In this document: positions 25,505 through 34,953 of the stretch, one piece after another
Layout of the letters: the number at the start of each line of letters is the position of its first letter
How positions within the stretch are numbered: position 1 is the first letter of the stretch
Assembly: GCF_947496875.1 (NCBI RefSeq)
Contig: NZ_CANMEH010000010.1
Span: 62,001-126,000 of the forward strand
DNA length: 64,000 nucleotides
Origin: an uncultured Paracoccus sp.
Lineage (GTDB): Bacteria; Pseudomonadota; Alphaproteobacteria; Rhodobacterales; Rhodobacteraceae
Direction: 5' to 3'
Notes under the pieces: generated by a model
Database searches by the model: none
Seen by the model: the letters and a program-made list of their open reading frames with translations, nothing else
Told to the model about the DNA's origin: nothing
Position numbers and translations under genes: made by a program

Positions 25505-26032
25505 ATGCCGCTTGACCGTCCGCGCGCACTGACCGTGCCAGCCCTGCTGGCGGCGCTGTCCCTGGGGGCGCTGTCACTGGCGGCTGCCCTGCCTGCGCCG
25601 GCGGCGGCGCAGACCGTGGCATTCGGCGGGATTACCGCGGATGTCACCGCGCCTGTCGAGATCGCAGCCGACAGCCTGCAGGTGGACCAGTCGACCGGCG
25701 AGGCGGTGTTCAGCGGCAACGTCGTGATCGGCCAGGGCGAGATGCGGCTGTCGGCGGAACAGGTCACCGTGATCTATGCCCCCGACACCAACCAGAAGAT
25801 CAGCCGCCTGCACGCCACGGGAAAGGTAACACTGGTCAACGGCCCGGACGCCGCCGAGGCGCAGGACGCCGTCTATGACGTGGCCAGCGGCAACGTCACC
25901 CTGACCGGCGATGTCATGCTGACGCAGGGGCAGAGCGTGCTGTCGGGCGAAAAGATGGACGTGAACCTGTCCACCGGGACCGCCAGCGTGTCGGGACGGG
26001 TGCGCAGCGTCCTGCAGCCCGGCGGGAACTGA
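25505..26032 (+). CDS. lptA: LPS transport periplasmic protein LptA
   Basis: A 175-residue protein with a Sec signal ending LPAPAAAQ. The OstA-like jellyroll follows, in which strands repeat the pattern of [41 protein letters not shown] and [19 protein letters not shown]. It forms the periplasmic bridge that carries LPS to LptD. AAGGGAGAAGG precedes the ATG. The stop overlaps the lptB start by 1 nt, giving tight coupling. Confidence 0.92.
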   Translation: MPLDRPRALTVPALLAALSLGALSLAAALPAPAAAQTVAFGGITADVTAPVEIAADSLQVDQSTGEAVFSGNVVIGQGEMRLSAEQVTVIYAPDTNQKISRLHATGKVTLVNGPDAAEAQDAVYDVASGNVTLTGDVMLTQGQSVLSGEKMDVNLSTGTASVSGRVRSVLQPGGN

Positions 26033-26838
26033 TGAACGGCCCGCCCGCGTCGCTGGACGCCGCCGCGCCGATCGCGGCGCCGGTCGGGGCGGCGCAGGCC
26101 GGACCGAGCCCCGGGCAGGGTCTGCAGATCACCGGACTGCGCAAGTCCTATCGCAACCGCCCGGTGATCCGCGACGTGTCGCTCGATCTCGATCGGGGCG
26201 AGGTGGTGGCCTTGCTGGGGCCGAACGGGTCGGGCAAGACCACGTGTTTCTACTGCATCGCCGGGCTGATCCTGCCGGACGCCGGGCAGGTCCTGATCGA
26301 AGGGCGCGACGCCACCGTGCTGCCGATGTATCGTCGTGCCCGGATGGGGATCGGCTATCTGCCGCAGGAGATGTCGATCTTTCGCGGTCTCACGGTCGAG
26401 CAGAACATCATGGCCGTGCTGGAGGTCGCCGAGCGGTCCGGCCACCGCCGCCGCGACCGGCTGGAAGAGCTGCTGGGCGACTTTTCCATCGCGCATCTTC
26501 GCAAGGCCCCCGCGCTGGCGCTGTCGGGCGGCGAGCGCCGCCGGGTCGAGATCGCGCGCTGCCTGGCGTCGGACCCCCGCTATCTGCTGCTGGACGAACC
26601 CTTCGCCGGCGTAGACCCGATCGCCGTCGGCGAGATCCGTGGACTGGTCCACGATCTGAAGGCGCGCGGAATCGGGGTGCTAATCACCGATCACAACGTC
26701 CGTGAAACCCTGGGCATCGTCGATCGGGCCTACATCCTGCACGACGGTCATGTCCTGAAATCCGGCAGTACCGCGGACATCGTGGCCGATCCCCAGGTGC
26801 GCGAGGTTTACCTGGGAGCAGGGTTCCGATTGGCCTGA
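26032..26838 (+). CDS. lptB: LPS export ABC transporter ATPase LptB
   Basis: A 268-residue ATPase that drives LPS extraction with LptFG. It has a Walker [12 protein letters not shown], a signature [13 protein letters not shown], a Walker [14 protein letters not shown], and a switch His in [10 protein letters not shown]. The region [21 protein letters not shown] is characteristic of LptB. About 30 extra Ala/Pro-rich residues precede the usual start, and an internal start cannot be ruled out. In many Proteobacteria rpoN follows; here the next gene is hpf, 195 bp on. Confidence 0.94.
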   Translation: MNGPPASLDAAAPIAAPVGAAQAGPSPGQGLQITGLRKSYRNRPVIRDVSLDLDRGEVVALLGPNGSGKTTCFYCIAGLILPDAGQVLIEGRDATVLPMYRRARMGIGYLPQEMSIFRGLTVEQNIMAVLEVAERSGHRRRDRLEELLGDFSIAHLRKAPALALSGGERRRVEIARCLASDPRYLLLDEPFAGVDPIAVGEIRGLVHDLKARGIGVLITDHNVRETLGIVDRAYILHDGHVLKSGSTADIVADPQVREVYLGAGFRLA

Positions 26839-26884
26839 CGCGACGCAACCGCGGCGTGCGTTGCGGCGCGGGCCGCGCGGCCCG

Positions 26885-26913
26885 TTGACAGGCGCCCCGG
26901 GCTGTTACCAAAT
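26885..26913 (+). promoter_or_regulatory. Possible hpf promoter
   Basis: A consensus -35 TTGACA (26885-26890) is followed after 17 bp by a poor -10, CCAAAT (26908-26913). It lies in the 195-bp gap between lptB and hpf, where an own promoter for the growth-phase-controlled hpf would be expected. Confidence 0.3.
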
Positions 26914-27033
26914 CAAGGGGCGGGCAGCATCCCGCAGCCCGCGGGATGCGCCGCGCAGACGATCCGTCGTCGGCCGGACCCCCGCACTGCGGGATCGGTG
27001 TCCGGCCGCGAAGACCGCAGAAAGGACGCGAAA

Positions 27034-27615
27034 ATGCGCTATCAGATCAGTGGCAAGCAGATCGACATCGGGGACGCACTGCAGACTCATGTCCGGACCG
27101 AGCTGGGCGAGACGATCGCCAAGTACGCCCAGCGGCCGACCGATGCCAACGTGATCTTTTCCCGGGATGCGCATCAGTTCCAGTGCGAGGCGGTGGTGCA
27201 CCTGTCGACGGGTCTGACCGCGCAGGCCAGTGCCCAGGCCACTGAAATCTACGCGGCCTTCGAGGCCTGTCGCGAGAAGATGGACAAGCAGCTGCGCCGC
27301 TACAAGCGCCGGCTGAAGGATCACCACAAGGATCGCGACCAGCAGCCTGTTGTCTATGCGGCCGAGCCCAGCTATGTGCTCGCGGCTGACGAGGATACGT
27401 GGGAATCGCAGGACGAAGGTGGCCTGCAGCCCATCATCATCGCGGAAATGGAAACCCGCGTCCCGACCCTGTCGGTGGGTGACGCGGTGATGCAGATGGA
27501 ACTGTCCGGCACCCCGATGCTGGTGTTCCGGAACGAGAAACACGGAGGGGTCAACGTGGTGCATCGCCGCGACGACGGCAATGTCGGCTGGATCGACCCC
27601 CGGACCGCGGAATGA
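27034..27615 (+). CDS. hpf: Long-form ribosome hibernation promoting factor
   Basis: A 193-residue protein. The N-terminal S30AE domain (residues 1-105) begins MRYQISGKQIDIGDALQTHV. It has the basic helix YKRRLKDHHKD near its end and binds the 30S decoding centre. The C-terminal domain (about 130-193, LSVGDAVMQMELSGTPMLVFRN, VVHRRDDGNVGWIDP) drives 100S dimer formation and marks the long form. AAAGGA precedes the ATG. It follows lptB directly without an intervening rpoN and precedes ptsN by 86 bp. Confidence 0.93.
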   Translation: MRYQISGKQIDIGDALQTHVRTELGETIAKYAQRPTDANVIFSRDAHQFQCEAVVHLSTGLTAQASAQATEIYAAFEACREKMDKQLRRYKRRLKDHHKDRDQQPVVYAAEPSYVLAADEDTWESQDEGGLQPIIIAEMETRVPTLSVGDAVMQMELSGTPMLVFRNEKHGGVNVVHRRDDGNVGWIDPRTAE

Positions 27616-27701
27616 CGATGCGCCTGCGACCCTGACCCGACCGCTGCCGGCAACCCGCTGCAGACGGGTTGCGCGGGGCGGGACCAAACGATGGGTGAAA
27701 G

Positions 27702-28166
27702 ATGCAGATCAGCGAAATCCTGAAACCGGCCGCGGTGCGGTCGGTTTCACACGTCGCCAGCAAGAAACGGCTGTTCCAGGATCTGTCGGACCTGGCCCAC
27801 AGCGTCTATGGCGTGAACGAGGCGGCCACCCTGGATGCCCTGCAGGAACGTGAAAGCCTGGGGCCCACCGGCGTGGGCAACGGGGTGGCGCTGCCGCATG
27901 CCCGGCTGCACGGGCTGGACCGGGTCGTGGCGCTGTTCATGCGGCTGGAAAAGCCGATGGACTTCGACGCCGTCGACAAGCTGCCCGTCGATCTGGTGTT
28001 CGCCCTGCTGGCGCCGCAAAGCTCGGGCGTCGATCACCTGAAGGCGTTGGCGCTGGTGTCGCGCACGTTGCGGGACGCCGACCTGCGCGCCAAGCTGCGC
28101 GCCAACGACGATCCGGTGGCGCTGCACGCGGTGCTGGCGGCGGCGCAGGACATCAAGGCGGCCTGA
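27702..28166 (+). CDS. ptsN: PTS IIA-like nitrogen-regulatory protein EIIA-Ntr
   Basis: A 154-residue EIIA of the nitrogen-related phosphotransferase system. The phospho-accepting His is His66 in GVALPHARL. DKLPVDLVFALLAPQSSGVDHLKALALVSRTL is typical. It receives phosphate from EI-Ntr via NPr; the EI-Ntr gene ptsP is also in this window, at 59987. It controls potassium, nitrogen and carbon responses in related bacteria and carries no transport domain. It is the last gene of the rnd-ptsN run and faces a convergent SDR. Confidence 0.94.
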   Translation: MQISEILKPAAVRSVSHVASKKRLFQDLSDLAHSVYGVNEAATLDALQERESLGPTGVGNGVALPHARLHGLDRVVALFMRLEKPMDFDAVDKLPVDLVFALLAPQSSGVDHLKALALVSRTLRDADLRAKLRANDDPVALHAVLAAAQDIKAA

Positions 28167-28208
28167 GCCGGCCGCCTTCGGACGGATCCGCGCCGGGCGA
28201 CTGCCGGG

Positions 28209-28934
28209 TCAGCGGCCGCCGGCAATGTCCAGGTGGGCGCCGGTGACATAGCTGGCCTCGGATGACAGCAGCCACAGGATCGCGGCCGCGACCTCCTCGG
28301 GGCGGCCGGCGCGGCCCATCGGCGTCGCCGGTCCGACCCGCGCGGCGCGGTCCGGCTCGCCCCCATCAGCGTGGATGTCCGTCTCGATCACGCCGGGGCG
28401 CACGGCGTTCACCCGGATTCCGGTGGGACCGAGTTCCTTGGACAGCCCGACGGTGAGGGTGTCGAGCGCCCCCTTGGTCGCGGCGTAGTCGACGTATTCG
28501 CCGGGTGATCCCAGCCGGGCGGCGGCCGAGGACACGAACACGATGGCGCCGCCCGGCTGCAGCCGGCGCACCGCTTCGCGCGCCACGTACAGCGCGCCGG
28601 TCACGTTGGTGCGGACCACCCGATCCAGACGGTCGGGGGTCATGTCGGCCAGGGTCGATGCCTGCGCCACGATGCCCGCGTTGACCACGACCCCGTCCAG
28701 CCCGCCCAGATGCGCCACGGCCGCGTCGAACAGGGCCGCAACCTGACCGGCGTCGCCGACATCCGCGCCGAACGCGGCGGGCCGCGGCCCTTCGGTCGCG
28801 ACCTGCTCCACCGCCAGACGTGCCGCGTCCTCGTTGCCCCGGTAGCCGAGCGCGACCTCCCACCCGCGCCGTGCGGCGCCAACTGCGGTCGCCAGACCGA
28901 TCCCGCGTGTGCCGCCCGTGATCAGAAGCTTCAT
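28209..28934 (-). CDS. Short-chain dehydrogenase/reductase
   Basis: A 241-residue SDR. The cofactor motif is ITGGTRGIGLATAVG, with NAG in VVNAGIV, catalytic Ser in VFVSSAAARLG, and YxxxK in YVDYAATKGAL. RVNAVRPGVIETDIH is the usual segment after the active site. Its start overlaps the stop of the upstream glycerophosphodiesterase gene by 4 nt, and that gene in turn overlaps ridA. The three probably form a transcript behind smc. The substrate is unknown; FabG-like enzymes have similar length. Confidence 0.9.
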   Translation of the reverse strand: MKLLITGGTRGIGLATAVGAARRGWEVALGYRGNEDAARLAVEQVATEGPRPAAFGADVGDAGQVAALFDAAVAHLGGLDGVVVNAGIVAQASTLADMTPDRLDRVVRTNVTGALYVAREAVRRLQPGGAIVFVSSAAARLGSPGEYVDYAATKGALDTLTVGLSKELGPTGIRVNAVRPGVIETDIHADGGEPDRAARVGPATPMGRAGRPEEVAAAILWLLSSEASYVTGAHLDIAGGR

Positions 28935-29674
28935 GGCCTGTATCCTTCAAAGGTGATGTTGTCGGCGTGCCGTCGTGCGGCGGTTTCCTGGTCGCGGGAC
29001 CGGATCGTCCAGCAGAATACCGGAACGCCCCGCGCCCGCAGCGCCGCCACGGCAGGGTTCGCGAGGTCCAGGTGATGGTGCGAGACAAAGGACGCCCCGA
29101 CCCCGTCGAAATCGGCAATGCGGGCCAGATCGGCGCGGCGCGCGGCCGGCAGCGCGGGCCAGTCGTCGGGCGCAAAGCCGCAGGTCGTCAGGCCGACGGT
29201 CAGCTGCGGCGCGATGTCGTGGACCGCGGCCACCATGTGGGGGTTGAACGACATCACGGCGACATGGTCCGCATGATCGGCCAGCAGCAGTGCAACTCGT
29301 TCCGGCAGCGGGCCAATATCCGGGCCAAGCTGCCCGTCCTGGTCCTTGATTTCCACCAGCAGGGGGACTCGGGCGTCGATCTCGTCCAGCACGGCCTGCA
29401 GCGTGGGGATGGTGTCGTCGCTGCCCAGCAGCCGGCGCTGACCCGCCCCGTCCATGGAAAGGGTCGAAATCGTCCCCGGCTGGCCGGTCAGCCGTTGCAG
29501 GTCATGGTCGTGAAAGACCAGCGGGGTGCCGTCCGACGCGGGCTGGAGGTCCAGCTCGATGGCGTAACCTGCCGCCACGGCCGCCCGAAACGCCGAGCGG
29601 GTGTTTTCCGGAACGCCGGGCCCGTGCAGGCCGCGATGCGCGATTGGACGACACAGCAGGTCGGGCGGCATCAC
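28931..29674 (-). CDS. Glycerophosphodiester phosphodiesterase family protein
   Basis: A 247-residue TIM-barrel hydrolase producing sn-glycerol 3-phosphate and an alcohol from phospholipid head groups. It begins with IAHRGLHGPGVPENTRSAF (metal and general-acid His) and IELDLQPASDGTPLVFHDHDL, containing the ELDxxxxxDG motif and the second catalytic His. No signal peptide is visible, suggesting a cytoplasmic UgpQ-like enzyme. It overlaps ridA upstream and the SDR downstream by 4 nt each. Confidence 0.9.
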   Translation of the reverse strand: MMPPDLLCRPIAHRGLHGPGVPENTRSAFRAAVAAGYAIELDLQPASDGTPLVFHDHDLQRLTGQPGTISTLSMDGAGQRRLLGSDDTIPTLQAVLDEIDARVPLLVEIKDQDGQLGPDIGPLPERVALLLADHADHVAVMSFNPHMVAAVHDIAPQLTVGLTTCGFAPDDWPALPAARRADLARIADFDGVGASFVSHHHLDLANPAVAALRARGVPVFCWTIRSRDQETAARRHADNITFEGYRP

Positions 29675-30126
29675 CCGATCTCGAACACGGCGTCGATCTC
29701 GACGGCCACGCCGCGGGGCAGGGCAGGGGCGCTAACCGCCACGCGGGCGTGCCGGCCCTTGGCGCCGAATACCTCGACCATCAGGTCCGAACAGCCGTTG
29801 ATGACCTCCGGCTGGTCGGTGAAGCCGGGGGCAGAGTTCACGAAGCCGGTCAGCTTGACCACACGGGCGACCCTTTCCAGCGACCCGAGCGCCGCCTGCG
29901 CCTGGGCCAACAGCGCCAGACCGCAGCTGCGGGCCGCCGCCGCGCCGTCCGCCACGTCCAGATCGTCGCCCACGCGACCGCAGATCAGCCCGTCCGCCCC
30001 GCTGGAAATCTGGCCGGACACGAACAGCAGGTTGCCGGACTGCACGTAGGGCACGTAATTGGCAGCCGGCGCGGGCGCCGCGGGCAGGGTGATGTTCAGT
30101 TCGGACAGGCGGGCATCGATGGACAT
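29671..30126 (-). CDS. RidA family protein
   Basis: A 151-residue protein of the RidA/YjgF superfamily, in the longer (~150 residue) subgroup. Recognisable parts are YVPYVQSGNLLFVSGQISSG, the central Ala-rich helix, and ARVVKLTGFVNSAPGFTDQP. The catalytic Arg of true imine deaminases is usually near the C-terminus as GxRAR; here HARVAVSAPALPRGVAVEID replaces that pattern, with R in HAR. Imine/enamine deamination is therefore likely but not certain. AGGAGA sits just before the ATG. Confidence 0.88.
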   Translation of the reverse strand: MSIDARLSELNITLPAAPAPAANYVPYVQSGNLLFVSGQISSGADGLICGRVGDDLDVADGAAAARSCGLALLAQAQAALGSLERVARVVKLTGFVNSAPGFTDQPEVINGCSDLMVEVFGAKGRHARVAVSAPALPRGVAVEIDAVFEIG

Positions 30127-30215
30127 GAATTTCTCCTGGTGTCGTGCGCCCGGATCCTACCCACCGGTGACGACATTTGTCCCGCGCAATCTGGTGCGGC
30201 GGTGCGTGACCGGGA

Positions 30216-33200
30216 TCAGGCCACCAGCGCCTCGGCCCGGCGCAGATCGACGCTGACCATCTGGCTGACCCCCTGTTCGCCCATCGTGACCCCGAACAGC
30301 CGGTCCATCCGCCCCATGGTCACGGCGTGATGGGTGATGATCAGGAAGCGGGTGTCGGTGCGCCGCGTCATCTCGTCCAGCAGGTCGCAGAAACGGCCCA
30401 CATTGGCGTCGTCCAGCGGGGCGTCGACCTCGTCCAGCACGCAGATCGGGGCGGGGTTCGCGAGGAACACCGCAAAGATCAGCGCCAGCGCCGTCAGGGT
30501 CTGTTCGCCCCCCGACAGCAGCGAAAGCGTCGCCAGTTTCTTGCCGGGCGGCTGGCACAGGATTTCCAGGCCGGCGTCCAGCGGGTCGTCGGATTCGACC
30601 ATCACCAGCCGCGCCTCGCCGCCGCCGAAAAGATGCGTGAACAGCGTCCCGAAACTCGCGTTGACGGCGTCGAAGGCCGACAGGATCCGCTGGCGCCCCT
30701 CGCGATTCAGGCTGCCGATGGCGGCGCGCAGCTTGTGGATGGCGGCGGTCAGATCGTCGTTTTCGGCCAGCAGGGTCGTCCGCTCGTCCTCCAGCGCGCG
30801 CTTGTCCTCGTCGGCGCGCAGGTTCACCGGGCCGATGGCATCGCGCTGACTGCGCAGGCGCAGCAGCCGGCTTTCCAGCTCAGCAAGGTCCGGTGCCGGA
30901 TCGGCGGTCGCGTCCAGGCGGCTCTCCAGCTCTCGTGGCCCGGCGCCGGTTTCCGCGGTGATACGGGCCAGTGCTGCCGCTTCCGCAGCCTGCGCCGCCT
31001 CGGCCCGCGCCGCACAGGCGGCCCGTTCCTCGCGGGCAGCCGAGGCGGCGCGCTCCGCCTCGCGGGCGTGGCCGGTGGCCTGCAGCAGGGCCGCGCCGGC
31101 TTTGGCCAGCGCAGCGCGGGCGCGGTCGAGGCGCTGCTGCGCCGCATCCTCTCGCGCCGCGATCTCGGCGCGGCGTGCCGCCAGTCGGGCGGGCTGGTCC
31201 TGCGCAGCGGTCAGCTCGGCCACGGCGGCGCGGTGCCGATCCTGCAGTTCCGCGGTGCGACGGTCGGCTTGGTCCAGCCGGGTGCGCCAGCCGGCGTGCT
31301 CGCGGGCGATCTCCTGCAAGCGGCGGGCACGACTGGTGTCGTCGCGGGTCAGCTGGTCCAGCGTGGCGCGGCGGGCGACCGTGTCGGCGCGTGCCGCCTG
31401 CGCCGCCTCCCGCGCGTCGGTCAGCGCGCGGGTTGTGGCCTCGGGGTCGGGCAGTTCCGCGCGGGACCGCTGCGCCGCGTCAAGGCGGGTGCGGGCGTCG
31501 GCGGCGTCGGCGGCATGACGCGTCAGTTCGGCGCGGGCGGCCTCGATCTGCCCGGTGGCGAGCGACAGGTCGGATTCCGCGCGGGTCGCGGCGCGGCTGT
31601 GCTCGGCCAGCGCTCGTTCGGCCGCACGGTGTCTGTCACGGGCATCGGCCTCTGCCCTCGCGGCCTCGGCCAGCCGGTTCTTAGTGGCAGAATGCGCGGC
31701 GGCGGCCTGATCGGCGCGTTGGCGCGCCGCGTCGGCTCGGTGGGCAAGATCGGCCAGGCGGTTGACCTGTTGCAGATGCAGCGCGGCGGTGGAGACGGCG
31801 TCGCCGGCCGGAACCGTCAGCCCGTCCCACCGGAACAGGTCGCCCTGCCGCGTGACCAGGCGCTGTCCGGGGTGCAGCGCCGGTTGCAAGGCCGCACCCG
31901 TGGCCGCGTCCGGAACCAGCCCGGTCTGTTCCAGCCGCCGCGCCAGCATCGCGGGTCCGGTCACGTGATCGCCCAGCGGTGCCGCCCCGGCAGGTAGCTC
32001 AGGCGCGGCGGCATAGGCAGGCAGGTCCCGCCATCCGCTTGCGCCGGGGTCGGGTGCCGGCGGCGCGGCCAGATCATCCCCCAGTGCCGCACCGAACGCC
32101 GCCTCGAACCCCGGCGCTACGGTGACCAGGTCCAGCAGCCGCGGTCCTGCGGTCCGGCCACGCGCCACCAGCCGGGTGAGGGCATGCCGCTCGGCGTCGA
32201 GGGTGCCCGCCTCGCCTTCGGCCGCGGCGCGCGCGGCGCGGGTCGACGTCTCCTCGGTTTCCGCAGCCGTGCGGGCGGTCTCGGCAGCGGCCAGGGTTTC
32301 CTCTGCGGCGCGGGCGTTTTCGCCGGCGGTGGTTCGGGCCGCCTCTGCCCCGGTCAGCGCCGCTTCGGCCGCACGACCCTGGGCGCTGGCGCGATCGGCG
32401 GTTGCGGTCGCCGCGGCCGCGGCCGCTTCGGCCCGGCGCAGCATCGATTCCAGATCGGTGACCAGCCGATCGGCCGACTGGTGGCGTGCCGCCAGCCGCG
32501 CGGCCTCGTCCGTGAGCTCGGCAAGTTGGACCTCGATATCGCGCAACGCGTCGGCGGCAGATGCTGCCGCCGCTTCGGCCGCGGCCACCCGATCCTCGTG
32601 GCCAAGGCCCGCGGTCTCCAGTTCGTCCCGCTCCCGGTCGAGCCGCTGGACCACTTCGGTCGCGTCGCGGTTCAGCGCCGCTTCGCGTTCGATGTCGCGA
32701 TCCAGCTGCACAACGCGGGCACGCAGGGTGGTGACTGCCTGGGCGGCGCGCGCTTCGGCATCATCCAGCGCCTCGCGTTCGGCCTGCGCGCGGGCCAGGA
32801 TCGCGGCGGCGATCGCCTCCTCTTCACGCAACGGGGGCAGGGCGGTTTCTGCGGCAGTGCAGGTGGCGGCCGCCTGTCGTGCCGCCGCCTCGGCGCGGGC
32901 GACTTGGGCCCCGGCCCGGTCCAGCGCTGCCGCCGCGTCGTTGCGGGCGCGGTCCGCCTGGGCCCAGCGGTGATACAGAAGCGCCGACTCGACGTGGCGC
33001 AGTAGGGTTCCGATCTCGCGGTAGCGGGCCGCCGCCCGCGCCTGGCGGGTCAGCGCCGCCGCCTGCGCCGCCAGTTGCTGCAGCGTGTCGTCGACCCGGG
33101 TCAGGTTGGCTTCTGCGCCGTTCAGCTTCAGCTCGGCTTCGTGCCGGCGCTGGTACAGGCCGCTGATCCCGGCCGCCTCTTCCAGGATGCGGCGGCGTGC

Positions 33201-33674
33201 CTTGGGACGGGCGTTGATCAGTTCGCTGATCTGCCCCTGCCGCACCAGCGCCGGGCTGTGCGCGCCGGTCGAGGCGTCGGCGAACAGCATCTGAACGTCG
33301 CGCGCCCGCACCTCGCGGCCGTTGACCCGGTAGGCGCTGCCGGCGTCCCGGACGATCCGCCGCGATATCTCCAGCACGTCCGTGTCGTTGAACCCGGCCG
33401 GAGCCAGCCGGGCGCGGTTGTCGACGGTCAGCACCACCTCGGCGTGGCCCCGGGCAGGGCGGCGGGTGGTGCCGGCAAAGATCACGTCCTCCATCCCGTC
33501 GCCGCGCATGGCGCTGGGGCGGTTTTCCCCCATCACCCAGCGCAGCGCCTCGAGCAGGTTGGACTTGCCGCAGCCGTTCGGTCCCACCACGCCGGTCAGG
33601 CCGTCGCTGATCACCAGCTCGGTCGGGTCGACGAAGCTCTTGAACCCGTTCAGGCGAAGGCGGTCAAAGCGCAC
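30216..33674 (-). CDS. smc: Chromosome segregation protein SMC
   Basis: A 1152-residue condensin ATPase. The N-terminal head holds NGFKSFVDPTELVI and Walker A GPNGCGKSNLLEAL. Two long coiled coils, extremely rich in Ala, Arg and Glu, flank a hinge around residues 500-600 (RLLDLVTVAPGFEAAFGAAL). The C-terminal head has the signature LSLLSGGEQTLTALAL and Walker B ICVLDEVDAPLDD. It translates from a GTG. Length matches bacterial SMCs. The ScpA/ScpB genes are not adjacent. It is followed on the same strand by ridA, a glycerophosphodiesterase and an SDR. Confidence 0.96.
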   Translation of the reverse strand: MRFDRLRLNGFKSFVDPTELVISDGLTGVVGPNGCGKSNLLEALRWVMGENRPSAMRGDGMEDVIFAGTTRRPARGHAEVVLTVDNRARLAPAGFNDTDVLEISRRIVRDAGSAYRVNGREVRARDVQMLFADASTGAHSPALVRQGQISELINARPKARRRILEEAAGISGLYQRRHEAELKLNGAEANLTRVDDTLQQLAAQAAALTRQARAAARYREIGTLLRHVESALLYHRWAQADRARNDAAAALDRAGAQVARAEAAARQAAATCTAAETALPPLREEEAIAAAILARAQAEREALDDAEARAAQAVTTLRARVVQLDRDIEREAALNRDATEVVQRLDRERDELETAGLGHEDRVAAAEAAAASAADALRDIEVQLAELTDEAARLAARHQSADRLVTDLESMLRRAEAAAAAATATADRASAQGRAAEAALTGAEAARTTAGENARAAEETLAAAETARTAAETEETSTRAARAAAEGEAGTLDAERHALTRLVARGRTAGPRLLDLVTVAPGFEAAFGAALGDDLAAPPAPDPGASGWRDLPAYAAAPELPAGAAPLGDHVTGPAMLARRLEQTGLVPDAATGAALQPALHPGQRLVTRQGDLFRWDGLTVPAGDAVSTAALHLQQVNRLADLAHRADAARQRADQAAAAHSATKNRLAEAARAEADARDRHRAAERALAEHSRAATRAESDLSLATGQIEAARAELTRHAADAADARTRLDAAQRSRAELPDPEATTRALTDAREAAQAARADTVARRATLDQLTRDDTSRARRLQEIAREHAGWRTRLDQADRRTAELQDRHRAAVAELTAAQDQPARLAARRAEIAAREDAAQQRLDRARAALAKAGAALLQATGHAREAERAASAAREERAACAARAEAAQAAEAAALARITAETGAGPRELESRLDATADPAPDLAELESRLLRLRSQRDAIGPVNLRADEDKRALEDERTTLLAENDDLTAAIHKLRAAIGSLNREGRQRILSAFDAVNASFGTLFTHLFGGGEARLVMVESDDPLDAGLEILCQPPGKKLATLSLLSGGEQTLTALALIFAVFLANPAPICVLDEVDAPLDDANVGRFCDLLDEMTRRTDTRFLIITHHAVTMGRMDRLFGVTMGEQGVSQMVSVDLRRAEALVA

Positions 33675-33792
33675 GCGGGCCCCGCGAATATGGTCCTGTC
33701 CGGCAGCAGACTGGCAGAATGATGGCGCTCGGTCAACATCTTGGGGTTATACGGCAAGGCTCTACAAGATCCCCGATCTATACATCGCGCGC

Positions 33793-34170
33793 ATGCGCGC
33801 TATCCTCGCGCGAATGATCCCCGCTTTGTCCCTGATCCTGGCTTTTCAACTGGTGGGTGAAGTCGCCTCACGCGGACTGTCCCTGCCGCTGCCGGGCCCC
33901 GTGACCGGGTTGTGCCTGCTGGTCGGCTGCTGCCTTGTCTGGCCAGGTCTGGCCGACCGTCTGCGGCCGGTGACGCAGGGGCTATTGGCCCATCTGTCGC
34001 TGTTCTTCGTGCCGGCCGGCGTGGGGGTGGTCGCGCATCTGCCGCTGTTGCGGGATCACGGGGTGGCGCTGGCCGCGGCCCTGGCCGGATCGACGCTGCT
34101 GTCCATCGCGGCTGGAGCGTGGGCCTTCGTCCTGATCGCGCGGCGACTGGGGGATCGCGATGCTGGCTGA
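33793..34170 (+). CDS. CidA/LrgA-family holin-like protein
   Basis: A 125-residue membrane protein of four predicted helices (IPALSLILAFQLVGEVAS, GPVTGLCLLVGCCLVW, LLAHLSLFFVPAGVGVVAHL, ALAGSTLLSIAAGAWAFVLIA). The LPLPGPVTG and LFFVPAGVGV stretches are diagnostic for LrgA/CidA. The ATG at 33793 is tentative; one at 33814 gives the more usual 118 residues, and neither has a clear ribosome binding site. The stop overlaps the cidB-like start by 11 nt. Such pairs affect murein hydrolase activity or pyruvate/acetate transport. Confidence 0.87.
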   Translation: MRAILARMIPALSLILAFQLVGEVASRGLSLPLPGPVTGLCLLVGCCLVWPGLADRLRPVTQGLLAHLSLFFVPAGVGVVAHLPLLRDHGVALAAALAGSTLLSIAAGAWAFVLIARRLGDRDAG

Positions 34171-34879
34171 CCCCGCGCTGATCTGGGCCTATCTGACCCA
34201 GGGGCCGCTGCTGTGGCTCACGCTGACCCTGATCGCCTATCTGATCGGCGACGCCATGTTCCGGGCGGCCGGTCGGCGCAGCTTTGCCAATCCGGTGCTG
34301 ATCGCGATGATCCTGCTGGGGCTGATCCTGATCGCGACGGACACCAGCTATGCGACCTATTTCGAGGGCGCGCAGTTCGTGCATTTCATGCTGGGGCCGG
34401 CGACCGTCGCCCTGGCGATGCCGCTCTACGACAACCTGCCGCGGGTGCGCCGCGCGGCGCTGCCGATCTTGGCGGGGCTGTTTGCGGGATCCCTGGTCGC
34501 GATCCTGTCCGCGCTGGCGATCGCCTGGGGGTTCGGGCTGAAACCCGAGGTGCTGGCATCGCTGGCGCCCAAGTCGACCACCGCCCCGGTCGCGATCGGG
34601 ATCGCGGAGCGGCTGGGGGGACAGCCAACGCTGACCGCCGTGCTGGTGCTGCTGACCGGCGTGTTCGGGGCGATGGTCGCGACGCCGTGGCTGAATCTGA
34701 TCGGGGTGCGCGACTGGCGCGCCCGCGGCCTGGCGGTGGGAACCGCCGCGCACGGGATCGGCACCGCCCGGGCCTTTCAGGTCGACCCGACCGCGGGCGC
34801 GTTTGCGGGGATCGGCATGGGCCTGAACGCCGTGTTGACGGCAATCATCGCGCCACTGGTGCTGCGGCTGTTCCTGTGA
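34160..34879 (+). CDS. CidB/LrgB-family membrane protein
   Basis: A 239-residue polytopic membrane protein. Signature segments are FMLGPATVALAMPLYDNLP, GLKPEVLASLAPKSTTAPVAIGI, and GTAAHGIGTARAFQVDPTAGAFAG. Together with the preceding gene it makes a complete CidAB/LrgAB-type pair, read divergently from smc. No LytS/LytR-type regulators are adjacent. A terminator lies 30 bp beyond its stop but is oriented for the convergent gene. Confidence 0.9.
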   Translation: MLADPALIWAYLTQGPLLWLTLTLIAYLIGDAMFRAAGRRSFANPVLIAMILLGLILIATDTSYATYFEGAQFVHFMLGPATVALAMPLYDNLPRVRRAALPILAGLFAGSLVAILSALAIAWGFGLKPEVLASLAPKSTTAPVAIGIAERLGGQPTLTAVLVLLTGVFGAMVATPWLNLIGVRDWRARGLAVGTAAHGIGTARAFQVDPTAGAFAGIGMGLNAVLTAIIAPLVLRLFL

Positions 34880-34903
34880 CCGGTGTTTCCGGGGTCGCCA
34901 CGC

Positions 34904-34932
34904 AAAAAAAAAGCCGCCCGAAAGGGCGGCTT
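34904..34932 (-). terminator. Rho-independent terminator of the DUF6280-like gene
   Basis: The stem AAGCCGCCC (34911-34919), loop GAAA and return arm GGGCGGCTT (34924-34932) are flanked by a run of nine A residues at 34904-34912. Read on the minus strand this is a 9-bp GC-rich stem followed by a T-tract. It therefore terminates the minus-strand gene that ends at 34954. It is the only textbook intrinsic terminator I found in the window. Confidence 0.9.
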
Positions 34933-34953
34933 CGCAACGCGGAGCGACCGGCC

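Noticed and set aside
30327..33722. Several long plus-strand frames opposite smc
   Set aside because: They are antisense shadows produced by the Ala/Arg-rich coiled coil. Translations are repetitive Gly/Arg/Ala text without motifs.
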